Assembly (NCBI RefSeq): GCF_003286085.1
Contig: NW_020825330.1
Location: 682,001 to 746,000, forward strand
Source of the DNA: Drosophila persimilis
Lineage: Eukaryota; Arthropoda; Insecta; Diptera; Drosophilidae
Reading direction: 5' to 3'
DNA: 64,000 nt
Position numbers and translations under genes: made by a program. This document shows, in pieces, positions 22,901 to 34,779 of this stretch (positions within the stretch are counted from its first letter, which is position 1; each line of letters opens with the position of its first letter). The notes below the pieces were generated by a model that did no database searches, was not told the DNA's origin, and saw only the letters and a program-made list of their open reading frames with translations.

Positions 22901-25900
22901 CCGCTCCCATCGGCGTACCCATTCCGCCCATACCCATGCCATGCTGTCCGCCGACGGGCATCTGGCCGCCGCCGCCGACCCCTCCTCCGCCCATCGGGTT
23001 GGTCAGCATCATCTGCTGCTGCTGCTGTTGTTGTTGTTGCTGCTGTTGCTGCTGCTGCTGGAGGACGTTTTGCTGCTGCTGCATCATTTGGTTCGGCTGG
23101 CGCATTCCCGTGGCGTTGTTCACGTACCGCGGCTGGGGCACACCCGCACCTCCACCGCCGGCGCCCCACTGGTCCATGGAAAGCAGGTTGTTGGCATTCA
23201 AGACATTGCCGCAGTTGCCGGCACCGGGCAGGGGGCCGCCCGAGGGATTGCCACCACCGCCGATGCCAGGTCCCAGCTGATTCAGATTCACTCCGACGCC
23301 TCCGACACCGACACTAACACCTCCAACTCCGACGCCCACTCCACCGACCATACCCACTCCCAGCTGATTCACATTCTGGTTGGGTACTCCTCCGACGCCT
23401 CCGACTCCTCCGACCAGAGCACGGTTCATGACGGGCGGGGCCATTGGGACGCCTTTCCCAAAGCCACCGCCATGCGGCACCTGCTGGCGAGCGGCCTCCT
23501 CCTGCACCTGCTTCACCACCTGCAGGACATTCGGCGACGGCGGGTGTCCGCCCCCACCTCCGGGCTTCATGCCGATGCCCGGCTGATGGGGATGCGGCGA
23601 GGTCATGCCACCCATTCCGCTGCCAGACACTGGCGAAGGCACTGGCACAGCAGACGGTGAATGTCCGCCCACTCCTGGCAGCAGCACGGCCGCCTGACCG
23701 ACGGGCATCACATTGGCCATGCCCACAACGGGCACACCGCCAGCGACGACTGTCGGCCCGCTGACCGCCGGTCCGGGCAGTGCCGAAGGAGCGGCTGTCC
23801 GCGACATGAGGGCCACACGCCGACGCAGTAGCTGTTGCTGTTGGAGTCTGTTTAGGAAAGAGAGTTTGGGTTGCAGGATGAGAATAAGGATACAGAGGTA
23901 CGGATTTCAGACTTATGCTGGGCTGGAGTACTCACTTCTGCTGGAGCTGTTGCTGCTTCAGTTTGTGCTTGATGTTCGGACAGAAGGGCACGGGACACTT
24001 CTGCTCCTGACAGTGCTTCGCATGGTAGCAGCAGAGGGCAATTAGCTGCTTGCAGATGGGGCAGCCACCGTTCGTCTTTCGCTTGCAGTTCTTTGTGTGC
24101 TGGACGACGCGCTGCATCTTCTGGCACGAGGGCAGGCGACAGTTGGCGTCGCGGCACTGGCAGGCGTGCACCAGGGACTGGATGCACCGCTGGATGGACT
24201 GTTTGCGGGCCTCCTGGGGATTGGCCTGCTTGTGGTCCGCCGGTGCACAGCCGTCGTCAATGTCGAAGCCAAGCTTCTCCATTTTATGGGGATGTCCGAC
24301 CTTCTCCTTGCACACAATGCACAGATCAAAGTCCTGCGAAAGAGCAAAATAGGATTATTGATTATGGATTATGGATGCATTTTCTTTTGTCTGAGGCGTT
24401 GTCTTACATCGCAGACGGTGCAATGATAGCGCGTCTCAACGGCCGTCTTGCAGTTGTTGCAAGTGTACACGAACTTGTCCTGGCCCTGATTGTGCAACTC
24501 GTACAGCATTGAGAGCGTCGAGAATTGGGCGCGCCGCAGCGACGAGAACTCAAAGTGCTTGTCGCGGGCCAGCGTGAGGAATGCATCGCGGCCGTCCATC
24601 AGATCGCAGGTTAGCAAAGGATCGGGGTCTTGAATGGGCTACAATAGGATACAAATACAATTATAAATCTGGGTTCTCGATCCTCCTTTGGCCTCCTTTG
24701 GCTCCTTTGGGACTCACCGCTAAACTGGCAGCAGACTGTGCCGAGTGCAGGCGTATCACGAAAAAGACTTCCTTGTGCTTCTCCATCGTGGCATAGATCT
24801 TCGCGGAGAGATCATTCCCCGACTGATGCTCGTTGGACTTCTTGCTGTTCTTCCGCTGGGCGGCCTTTGACTTGTTGGACTTCTTGGCCTTCTTCTGGCC
24901 CTTCTTCTTGCCATCGCCACTCACCTCGTTGTCCTCGATGGAGAAGAGCTGGGCGCGACGATAAAAAAGACAATTATTAGAGGGGGAAAACGAAAGTTAA
25001 GAAGTGATGAACACCTCGGAATATCGGCTTACATTCGCCGCTGCAGCTGCCTCGGCTGCCTCTGCCTGTTTGCGCTTCTCCTCCTCCTCTTGGTCGAGCT
25101 CCTTGATGCTCTCTTCAAGGACATTTGGCCAGAAATCGCCCTCGAAGTATGGCAGCTCGGCGGCAGAGCCCAGCTTGTCCTCCATCGCCTGCTTGAGTAT
25201 GTCCTTGTAGTCCTGGATGATGCGCTCGATCATGCCCTTGTCCAGCATCTTCTTGTACCACTCCTGCAGGCGCTTCGGCTTCGGTATCTTCTGGTCCGTC
25301 GGATGGCAGTGGAAGATGTAGTCGTCCCCCTCCGATGGCGGACACGCCCAAATGTGGGCCATCGTGTAGCCCAGCTGCTTCACATAGTCCATGTACCCGA
25401 GCAGGATCTCGTGGTAGACCGCGGTACGGTATTGGCGCGGCCGGAAGAAGTGCACCGAATCGAGGTAGGCAATGTAGACGCGTCGTGTGTTGGGCGCCGG
25501 ACACTCGGATCCGTACTCCTGAACGTGCATGCCAAAGAAGCAGACATCGATGCCGTCCACCTCCTCGAAGGCGAACAGGGCCTTCGCCCGGTACGGGAAC
25601 TCGTTCATCATGTCCCCGCCCTCGACAAAGCGTCGCCGCATTCCCGGCTTCACCTCGACGCACTTCTCCGAGGAGCTGACTACGCGTATGTGCACCTCGC
25701 CCGCTCCCGCCTCCTTCTTCTTGAGGAAGTTATTCACGCGCGTCTCGATGTAGACGCCGAGCTTGGTGGTGGGCAGGCGCTTGGCATTGAATTTGTTCTC
25801 CTTCCGCTTCGAGTTCTTCTTCTTGAGGCAATTGTCGCAGACAAAGCCGCCCGGCCAGATGGAGTCCAGCCAGAGGACACAGATCTGATGCTGCTTGCGG

Positions 25901-28900
25901 CCGCATTCCTGGCAGTTCACAAAAGGCTCCAGCTCCAGGTGATCGTTCTTCATCTCCTTGAATTGGTCCTTTTTGATTTGTCTACAGAGGGATACGGAAC
26001 AAAAAAAGATTGGAATAGGGATCGGATCGGATCGAACGGGATAAAGGGGGAAAGTAGGTAAGGGGCATACACTTACGTTTGTGACTGCAACGGATCGTCA
26101 CCCAGTGTGACCGTGTCTCCCTGGATGTCATTAAAGCACTTTTGGCAGAAGGTGTATCTATTTGAGGCGACACCGTATTCCTTTAGACTGGTTTTTGTTT
26201 TGGTTTTTTTTGTTCACGTTTTTGTTTACGAAGATTTAGTTTTGTTGTTGGATGCGATGTACGAGAGAGTTTTTGAAGATGGCAGCCAAAAAGAACAACA
26301 ACGAACGAACGAATGAACGAGCAGGCAAGTGGCGAGTAGTGTTGTCAAGTGTTGGCAGGTTGCAGATTGTGGTATGGTATGGGTTGTGGTGGGTGCGAGA
26401 GCGAGATGGTCATCATCATCATTATTGTGTTGAGCGAGGGCGCATTTGTGTTGTGTGTGTGTGTGTGTGTGTGCATTTTGAAGATGAGTGCGTGCGCGAG
26501 TGGTGTCCGTGAGTGAGAGAAAGAGTGAAATGGAATGGAGTGTGGTGATCGGATCGAATCGGTTTTTTGTTTCGTTTTGTTAATTAATTAATTATTACGG
26601 CACACAAATACACACAGAAACACAGGCACAGATAATTTTTAATACACGTATTATTATTATTATTAAATGTGTGGGCAAGGAGACGACACGTAACACAGAA
26701 ACACAAAGACACAGACACAGTTATATGCACATTTGGGAGGCGCAACGGAACGCAGGTTAACGGGAATTGTTGTTGGTTTTGTTGTTGGTTTTTGTTTTGT
26801 TTTGTTTTGGTTTTGGCGGGAGCAAGGAACACACACACAGGAGGTGGGAATGGAAAAGAATGCAAGAAAGAAAGAAAGGAAGAGAAACGAAAAGTGTTAG
26901 GTAATTTGCATTAAAATTTGTTTACACACAATTATTACAACAATTATAAACGGAAGGCGGATGAGTGTGGAAGGGGGGCAGGGAGCAGGGGTGGAGGGGA
27001 TGGCTGGTTGTAAATATAATGAGTGGGATGATCGGATTATCGGACAGTAATCGATACATCAATTACAAAAAACTACCGTTAGAAAAGTAACCGGTAATCG
27101 GTAACTCAACATCAGGGTACCAGCGATAATCCACCATTGGCCAGGATATCCATGAATTTGGGGGACATATGTTGTGACAGATATCTGGGGGATCCTGTCT
27201 TATTTGTTTCTTTCTGCTCGCTCTACTCGAATTTGTTTTTTCAAATTTATTCAATATTATATATTGGTGAATCTGGGAGGCACCTATCAGAATATTTTGT
27301 GTTCATCGGAAACATGGAAAGCCGAAGCGGAAGCAGAAGCGGAGTGGCATTGAAGCTTTGGCTCTACTTTTTGGAATCTTGGAATCATGGAATCATCAAT
27401 CCTTTTGGCACGGCGGACAAACTTTTTAGCAAACAGACAAACGTGACGTGGATTGGATCTCTGGGAAACAATATGTGTGGAGTGGGTGAGTGCGGAGACA
27501 GGGAGAAGGATGAGAGTAGAAGGGTGAGTCGGAGGGCAGCACATACCTGTTCTGGTAGCTATAGTACTTAGCGTCGCGCGGTATCGTGCACAGCTGCTTG
27601 CCATAGCAGCACAGCACTTGGGGATTGAAGGTGTATTTCCTGCCGCAACAGTAGCCCAGGGCTTGCATCACTGGATCGATCTCTGCCTCGAACACCTCCG
27701 AAAGCTGAGGGAGAAAAGATGGGAAGATGGGGGAGCAGGTGTTAGCATCGATTGGGGCAGCATGGATCACAGCTGTAGTACGGCTGTAGTCCCCCGTATA
27801 TCCTTGGACGTTACGTTACCTTGGTACAGTAGCGGTAGACGCGTGAGGTCTTGCGATTGTAGAGCCACGCATTGTCGAACATCAGCCAAACATCGTCCAC
27901 GTACTCCCAGGGATCGCTGTACTTGCCGTTCTGGATGTTGTTCCGTATCGTGCCCAGATCCATCGGCTTCTTAACGATCTCAAAGTAGTCGGGTATGCCC
28001 AGCGCCTGTGGATCCACCGGATACCGAAACGGCACCGATTCCGGCTCCTGGCGCAGCAATTTCTCCAACGTTGGCAGCAATGCGGTGCGCAGCTCCTCCG
28101 GATTGAATTCTGGAATAAGGATTTTACAATTTTAGCATTGAACTTCAAATCCCCAATCCCCAATCCGCAATCCCTGAACCATCAGCCATCAACCATCAAC
28201 CATCTGTGGATGGTTGACGATATTGAAAGTAAAAGAAAGACTATACAAGATGTTGCACGAGAGACCAGTTCAGTTCTCTTTTAGGCACAGCCTTCGTCTC
28301 TGATCGCGGCCCTCCGCCCCCTCCGCCCACTCGACACCCTCGGGTTTGGCTGCTCTACTCATACTTTCTCTGTTTATGTCTCTGTTTATGGCCCCAAGAG
28401 TGTTGTCAGAAGTTTAACGAAGAGAAAGAGATTAGTGTCAGCTGTTCCCTCAGCTATTTTTGATTGTATCAAAGGAAGGGGTCTGAGGGAGAGTGATAGC
28501 AGGCATTGCAAGGATTGTCCTGCGACAGGTACTGCCCCAAACTTGGTTCTGGTCATTACTTACGGCATTTCTTCTTCTTGTCACCAGCCTGCAGGGCCAG
28601 TGGCTCTGGGACCAGGGGCTTTGGCTCGATCTTGGTCTTGATGTCCATGCCCCCCGCTCCGGAGATGCCATCGTGGGCACCGTTGATATCATCCTTGCCG
28701 CCACCGCCGCCGCCTTCGTGTGTGGCCGATGAGGCACTCTCGTCGACATCCATGGGCTCGGTCTTGATCTTGACATTGCCATCGCCGTCGGCGTCCTCCG
28801 ATTTGATCTCCATTTTGACCATGCTGGTGCCGTCGTTGTTGACATTCTTGCCCTTGCCGCCCGTGGAGCAGTCCATCTGGGAGCTGTCGTTGTTGCCGCC

Positions 28901-30117
28901 GCAGCTGTCATCCATGAACTCCTTCTTGATCTCGTCCTCCTGCTTGATCGAGTCCAGCTTCCCCTTCGAAGCCTTACCGCCGCCCCCGCTGCCGTTTGTG
29001 TCGTTCGTGGGCGATGGGGTGTCGTCGTCGTTATCACGCGCCGCTGCCTCCAAGGCGGCCATTTGGGAGGATAGGCTGCTCGAGCTGCTCATCATGCGGC
29101 TCGGCTGTGACTGCTGCTGCTGCTGGTTGCTGCCGCCACTACCATTGCCACCGGAGGAGGTCGTTGCCAGCATGTGGGGATTGCTGTTCGGCGCCGAAAG
29201 AGAGCCTCCGCTGCCCGGTCCGCTCGATGCAATCGTTGCCGTCGCCGACGAGGAGGAATTGCAGCTGAGCGGCGTCGTTGCCGACGTCGTCGTGGTCGTT
29301 GTGGTGGCCATAACGCCTCCAACTCCTCCCACACTGCCGCTCCCACTGCCACTGCCGCTCCCGCTGCCGCTGCCGCAGTTGCTTCCGTTGCTGTTGCTGC
29401 CGTTGCTGTTGCTCCCGTTGCTGCCGTTGCTATTGCTATTGCTATTGCTGTTGCTGTTGCTGCTGCTGGCGCACGTTGCTGCCGCCGAGGTCGGGGCACT
29501 GTTAGTCGCCAGGCCGGAGGCACTGGTCGCCGGCACGGGGGAGGCCGGCACGTAGGGTGGAGTGTTGGCTCGATTGCTCATTGGCTGCATGAGGCTGTTC
29601 ACCGACGGGGGATTGATGATGCTGTTGCTGTTGTTGTTGGTGTTGCTGTTGGTGTTGGTGTTGCTGCTGTTGGAGGGAGTGCCGACGGGACCATTGGAGA
29701 TGAATCCTCCACCGCCTCCGCCGGGGGAGGGACTGGGCTCTGAAACCGTCATTCCACCCGCACTCGAGGGTACACCTCCTGCTGATCCTCCTCCTCCATT
29801 CGCACCTCCACTACCCGCCGCACCAGATCCTGCCCCTCCTGCAGTCAAGGCTGAATCGAGGCTCGTGGGTGTCGGTGGCATGTTGTTGAGGACACTTCCA
29901 GGCGGCTTCTGCTGCTGTTGCTGCATGGTAGAGTTGAAGCTGTTGCTGTTCGGCTGCTGCTGCTGCTGCTGTTGAATAGCCGTGGCATTGCTGAAGGGTG
30001 ACTGGGGCATGAGCATGCCCGCTGCCGCCGCCGCCTGCTGGTGGAGGTGTCGCTGCTTCATCATTTCGCTCAGCTGGGGATTGCTGCCCGCTACGGTGCC
30101 ACCATTTGCGTTGATGA

Positions 30118-30154
<37 letters not shown>

Positions 30155-33100
30155 TTGGCCAGGCACTGGACTGGTGAGGACATTGGCCGCTCCAGCGGCC
30201 GTCTGGAAGGGGGAGAGCACGGGATTGACTACCATGCCGCCGGGACTGGGTCCCGGAGGACCCACCAGCATGTTGCCAGCCTGCTGCTGTTGCTGCTGTT
30301 GCGGGAATTGCATGCGCTGCTGCTGTTGCAACGTGAGCATGTTGCCGCCGGGCGAGTGGCTACGCATCGTCACCATATTCGCCTGGCCTCCAACGCCAAC
30401 ACCGAGTGCTCCTGCCAGTCCTGCGACACCCACGGGGCCGCCACCCACTGGCTGCTGCTGCTGCTGACCGACGACCATGCCGCCAGGACCCTGGGGACGG
30501 AGCTGCTGTGGCTGCATCACGCCCCCCATTGGACTGATGATGGGACGGACTCCGCCAACGGATTGCTGCTGCTGCTGGGTCTGTTGCTGCTGTTGTTGCG
30601 GCCCGACGACGCCCTGCAGGCCACCGCCCACCGTAGGATTGGAGACGGAGCCGGGTACTCCGCCCACGCCTCCTGGCACTCCAACGGGGCCGCCGCCGGG
30701 AACGACCACGGGACCCGAACCGGATACGGGGCCCGTGCCCTGCTGCTGCATGAGCATCTGCTGGTGCTGTTCCTTGCGCTTCAGCCGCTTCTCCTCGAGC
30801 TCCTTCTGGATCTTGTAGATCTTCTCAGCGAGCAGGTGGTAGTATTCGGAGCGGCTCTTGGCCATCTCGTACATGTCCTTCTCGACCTTCTCCGCGTAGG
30901 AGACGAGGTTGTGCATCCGCTTGTCCTGCATCGTCGTCGGATCGGAGGTGGGGAAGATGGCCTGCACGAGCTTGTGGACGAGGTGGTTCCGCAGATCCGC
31001 CGTCACCGACTCCCGCCAGTCCTTTTCGCTGTCGTTGCCTGTGGAACCCGTTCCTCCTGTCCCGCCGCCTCCTCCGGCACCACCGCCGCCTCCAGTCGAA
31101 TTCTGATTGGGATTCGCGTTCGCAGTCCCCCCGCTGGCACCCGTCGTATCGGCGGGCATCAGTACACTGGAACCCTGGCCGCCGGCAGTCACGCCAGTCG
31201 CACCACCAGGTCCTGCGCCACTTGGGGGATGAACTTGGGGCACCTTCAGCTTCGACAGCTGATCCGCCTGCCCCACCAGCTGCTGCTTGTCTGCCGCTCC
31301 TCCGCCAAAGTTGGCGCTGCCGAAGCCTCCGACACTCACAGAAAGCGGCGTGGGAATGTTTCCCAACTGCTGTTGTGCGGGATTCGTCTGCTGCTGCTGC
31401 TGTTGCTGCTGGTCGACCATGTTGGGGAGGCCACCGCGTCGCCGATTGCCAGCATTGGCGGCATTGCACTGGCCCTGGAGCATCTGCTGCTGCTGCTGCT
31501 GGAGGCTATTCACATCGTTGGGCAGGACGGAACCGGAACCGGAACCCGTGGGTCCCAGGACTCGCACAGTGGGTGGGATGCCCTGCATTCGAATGCTCGG
31601 AGGCATCCCCTGCTGTTGCTGCTGGCCCGCTCCGACACCTGCGCCACCGCCGATCATATTGCCGGCCGTCACGGGAGAGAGTCCCACCTGGCCCATGGCA
31701 TCGAAGCGTCGCAGCTCCTGCTGCTGTTGGTGCTGTTGCTGCTGCTGCTGGACTTGCTGCTGGGCGAGTTGTTGGGCCATTTCGGCGTTGGATTTGGGTG
31801 CACCGCCCTGCTGCTGCTGCTGCTGCTGGGGCATCACGAGGCCCGTATTCTGGGCTCCTCCTGGGGCTCCTACCTGTTGCTGCTGCTGCTGCTTGCCATC
31901 GAGTGATCCCCCGACGCCACCGAGCACGGTGAGAGGTTGGTTCTGTTGCTGTTGCTGGAGACCGCCGGCCCCTCCGCTGCCTGGTGGGACCCCGCCAGGG
32001 GTCGCACCACCGCCGCCCGCTCCTCCGCCGCCTCCGACATTGGCGTTCTGGAACACCGAATGACTCTGGCGGAACGGATAGCAGATGATGCAGGTGCTGT
32101 TGATGCAGGTCTTGTAATGCAGGAGGATCTGGCGCGAGGAAGCACAGTGCTGCATGGTGCAGTCCTTGCTCTGCTTGCAGGTACCCATGTGCGCCAGTAC
32201 CGCCTTCATCGCCTTGCAGTAGGGTACGTTGCAGACCTCGCGGTTCGGATTAAGGGTCTCCCGCCGGTTGCACTTGTGCGCGTGCAGCAGGAGCATCAGC
32301 TGCTGCTGGATCTGTCGCTTGCGGTCGTCGGGGACATCCTGGCGGTTCGCCTGTGGATTTCCCGCTCCTCCGACTGCTGCTGTCACAGCTCCGCCTGCTG
32401 CTCCCACCTGGACACCCTGAACTCCCTGCTGCTGCTGCTGCTGCTGCTGTGAGGTTCCTGGCTGCTGCTGCTGCTGCTGCTGCTGCGGATGGCCCAGTAA
32501 TTGGTTCGGCTGCGGGGGACGAGGTCCAAGGGCACCCGGCTGCTGCTGCTGTCCGAGCATCTGCTGCTGCTGCTGGGGATTGCCGCCCACTAGCTGTCCG
32601 GTGGGCCCGCCGGTGCCATCGCCGCCCAAACTGGGCATCGGGACAACAGTGCCCACTGGGCGATTGCCCTGCGGCATGACACCGACTCCTCCCCGTTGTG
32701 CCATCTGCTGGGCAAGCAGCTGCTGCTGTTGCTGCTGGGAATTGTTGCCGCCCGGACCTCCGTACTGGCCCACGCCGTAGGGCATGCTATTCAGTTGTCC
32801 TGCGGGAAAACGAGCAACGAGAGGATTAGGATAAGGATTAGCAGTGGCTCCCTTCTTGCCGGTCTCGTCGGTGGACCTACCCATCTGCATGTTGGGATTC
32901 TGCATGCGTGGTCCTCCGCCGCCGGGTCCATTCCCCGGGCCGCCTGGTCCATTGCCACCTCCGGCAGCGCCCATTATGTGGGGACCGCGCAGCATATGCT
33001 GCTGGCCGACCATGCGACCCATCATCGGACCGTTTTGCATGTGCATGCCCTGCTGGTTGGGTGCCACTGAGCCGCTGCCAGCGCCCACGGGGCCTCCGGG

Positions 33101-34114
33101 TCCGCCTGCCACTGAAACGGCATTGATCATGCCACCGCCTGGCTGCTGCTGCTGCTGCTGCTGCTTCAGCTGGTTGACCATGCCACCCATGCCGCCGCCG
33201 CCGACGCTGTTGGTGAGGACCATGTTCCCCAGATTCCCTTGGGCGATTGTGTTCATTCCTGCGGATAGGAGACAGGAGACGGGAGACAGGATTGCACATG
33301 TACATATATCCGAGAGGAAGAAAGAATGATCTGGGATCAAGCGGCACTCACCTGGTATGGCATTCATGCCATTGTTTCCATTATTCGATATCGACATGGG
33401 CATCGAATTTACCATGCCCATCTGTGTGGCAACCTGCTGCATGACGCTCTGATTGGGCGACTGCAGATTTGGGGATTTGCTGCCCAATTGGTTCATCCCC
33501 GGCACCACCATGGTCCCCTTCTGGCCCTGCTGCTGCTGCTGTTGCTGTTGCTGCTGCTGCTGGAGTAGGTGCTGCAGCTGCTGCTGGTGCTGCTGCTGGT
33601 GCTGCTGCATTTGGCGGAGCTGCTGCTGGTTGCCCGCTCCTCCGCCGCCGCCTCCGCTGCTGCTGTTGCCGCTGCCATCGTCGCCGCCGCTGCCAGGCTG
33701 CTGGGAGCCACCGCCGGCTCCGTTCATTTGTGAGGTAACGACAACCTGACCGACGCCTGGCCCAGAGCCAGGGCCAGGGCCTGTCTGTTTGTTTGGTCCG
33801 ACTCCGACGCCGACGACGGCTTGTGGTCCGCCGCCGCCGCCTGTTGAGTTTGTGTTTGTGACGCCAACATTCGAGGCGCCACCGCCGCCGCCGCCACTCA
33901 GCTGATCCGACCAGCCGCTGTTTGAGGACACCAGCTCGTCGGGCAGATTCTCTTCCAGAAACAACGAGATATCCGCTAAAGGAACAAAAGCAAAATAAGC
34001 AATAATATGAATGTTTGAATATGTCCAGGATGTGGGATGTGGAATCCAGGATTACTCACTTGGATCCATTTTAACCCGCTTTGTGGGCGGCTCGTCCAAA
34101 TGATCCGCCATCAT
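19929..34114 (-). CDS. nej: Nejire, CBP/p300 histone acetyltransferase, 13 coding exons, 3356 aa
   Basis: CBP is a nuclear transcriptional coactivator that acetylates histones H3 and H4 (K27 and K18 of H3) and bridges activators to RNA polymerase II. Coding exons on the minus strand: 34114-34060, 33975-33352, 33258-32881, 32799-28564, 28109-27820, 27704-27547, 26157-26077, 25981-25033, 24948-24718, 24638-24408, 24333-23936, 23847-22326, 20846-19929. All introns are GT-AG, all phases agree and the CDS is 10,071 nt. The start is [20 protein letters not shown], matching the known fly N-terminus. Domain order is that of CBP: TAZ1 (~508-597), KIX (~943-1028), bromodomain (~1766-1880), RING/PHD (~1880-1995), HAT (~2000-2330), ZZ (~2390-2433), TAZ2 (~2447-2538), NCBD (~2883-2922), with Gln- and Gly-rich linkers. 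D. melanogaster has about 3276 residues; the excess lies in the repeats. The final exon ends LTKFVERL. Confidence 0.97.
20847..22325 (-). other. nej: nejire intron 12 (1479 bp)
   Basis: Bounded by the donor ATG|GTAAGT (22325) and the acceptor CTAG|GTGCCG (20847). It holds two strong inverted repeats at 21097-21115 and 21127-21150, and no exon that I can see. Confidence 0.85.
22560..22629. repeat. nej: CAG/CAA polyglutamine tract in nejire exon 12
   Basis: About 22 consecutive glutamine codons, mixed CAG and CAA on the minus strand. Other long Gln runs of nejire lie at 23020-23060, 31480-31500, 32425-32485 and 33530-33565. Confidence 0.9.
22713..22832 (-). other. nej: nejire nuclear coactivator binding domain (NCBD/IBiD)
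   Basis: Residues about 2883-2922: [20 protein letters not shown] followed by [20 protein letters not shown]. The three-helix pattern matches the mammalian NCBD (LLRTLKSP..., NILKSNPQLMAAFIKQR). It is flanked by long Gln and Gly-rich segments. Confidence 0.9.
23953..24228 (-). other. nej: nejire TAZ2 (CH3) domain
   Basis: Residues about 2447-2538, from [16 protein letters not shown] to [13 protein letters not shown]. All zinc-binding motifs are present ([37 protein letters not shown]). It binds p53-like and E1A-like activation domains in the family. Confidence 0.95.
24268..24473 (-). other. nej: nejire ZZ zinc finger
   Basis: Residues about 2390-2433, split by the 74-bp intron 24334-24407. 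Cys pairs YTCNNC, HCTVCDDFDLC and IVC are all present. ZZ fingers of CBP/p300 bind the histone H3 tail. Confidence 0.92.
24718..25810 (-). other. nej: nejire acetyltransferase (HAT) domain
   Basis: Residues about 2000-2334 in exons 8 and 9. The acetyl-CoA and catalytic segment [19 protein letters not shown] then [13 protein letters not shown] is intact. Trp2152 and Tyr2183 match the essential p300 residues Trp1436 and Tyr1467. Exon 9 contains the lysine-rich stretch ([19 protein letters not shown]) in the place of the autoacetylated regulatory loop. Confidence 0.95.
25830..27650 (-). other. nej: nejire RING and PHD zinc region
   Basis: Residues about 1880-1995, spread over exons 6 to 8 with a 1.39-kb intron between. 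The RING part starts at CCGRKYTF and includes YCQK-like Cys (here FCQKCFND). The PHD part is [15 protein letters not shown] then [10 protein letters not shown]. In CBP/p300 this module packs on the HAT and restrains it. Confidence 0.9.
26158..27546 (-). other. nej: nejire intron 6 (1389 bp)
   Basis: Separates AAC AG|GTATGT (27546) from the 81-bp exon 7. T-rich with a TG run at 26453-26474; nothing coding seen. Confidence 0.85.
27700..28109 (-). other. nej: nejire bromodomain
   Basis: Residues about 1766-1865, across exons 5 and 6. [20 protein letters not shown] holds the ZA loop and [11 protein letters not shown] carries Asn1849, the position of the acetyl-lysine-binding asparagine. Confidence 0.95.
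30773..31030 (-). other. nej: nejire KIX domain
   Basis: Residues about 943-1028, beginning at [20 protein letters not shown] and ending in the basic helix [11 protein letters not shown] binds phosphorylated CREB and Myb-type activation domains; the tyrosine-rich helix ([15 protein letters not shown]) that lines the CREB groove is present. Confidence 0.95.
32066..32335 (-). other. nej: nejire TAZ1 (CH1) domain
   Basis: Residues about 508-597, starting [21 protein letters not shown]. The Cys/His pattern of a TAZ zinc domain is complete ([43 protein letters not shown]). In the family it binds transactivation domains such as those of HIF and CITED proteins. Confidence 0.95.
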
Positions 34115-34779
34115 GAAGATCGCTTTGGGTTCTGCAGAGTTTTGCAGAAGAGTTCGATTGAACCGAAGATATCCAACAAATCCAAATCCAAATCCAAATA
34201 CAAATTGAAATCCAAATTGTAATCCAAATTTAAATTTAATTTTAATTCGAAATTAAATTGAATAACAACAAAAGTAATGATTATACGGAGAGTCGAGTGC
34301 GAGTGTATGATGATGCACGATACGATCCACACGACCCTGCACGACGCTGCACGAACGCCGGGAAGACGCCGCTTGCCGCTTGCCACTTGCCGCTTGCCGC
34401 TCGCTTTGTCAACAAAAATGTTTTCGAAAATTTCCTTAAAATTGTCCTTTCCTTTTGTTTTGTTTTCCTATATTTCTTTTACAAAATTTGCACAATTTTG
34501 TTATTTGATTTTGTCGATGATCTTATGTTTTTTGTTTGCTTTTGTTTTGTTTTGTTTTGTTTTCCTTTTCCCTTCCCTTCCCTTTCGTTTTCTTTTCTTT
34601 CTTGTTGTAATTTTACACACTTTACGGTACACACGAGAAAACGGGGAATGGAGAACGCGGGAACGTAAATTCGAAATCGAGTTCGAACTCAAACGTGAAC
34701 GTGAACAAGAACACGGAGCACAAGCACAGGCACGGGTGGAACTACAACTTGCCCGACAGCACGGCCCGACTGCTAGGAC
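34115..34779 (-). other. nej: nejire 5' leader or promoter region
   Basis: Between the upstream frame and the nejire start. A tandem of AAATCC units on the plus strand at 34177-34230 gives a pseudo-repetitive GATTTG tract on the nejire strand. A pyrimidine-rich acceptor-like TCTGCAG lies about 20 bases before the ATG, so a 5' UTR intron is possible. The transcription start cannot be fixed from sequence. Confidence 0.4.

Noticed and set aside
30041..31906. 621-codon plus-strand frame, and similar long plus-strand frames at 22161-23660 and 28506-29555
   Set aside because: They are antisense to CAG-rich nejire exons; CTG repeats read as Leu or Ala runs keep frames open. The minus-strand frame carries the CBP domains.
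34111..34386. Upstream frame whose stop overlaps the nejire start codon (ATGA)
   Set aside because: It has no ATG; the apparent start is GTG, so there is no good reason to call a functional uORF.
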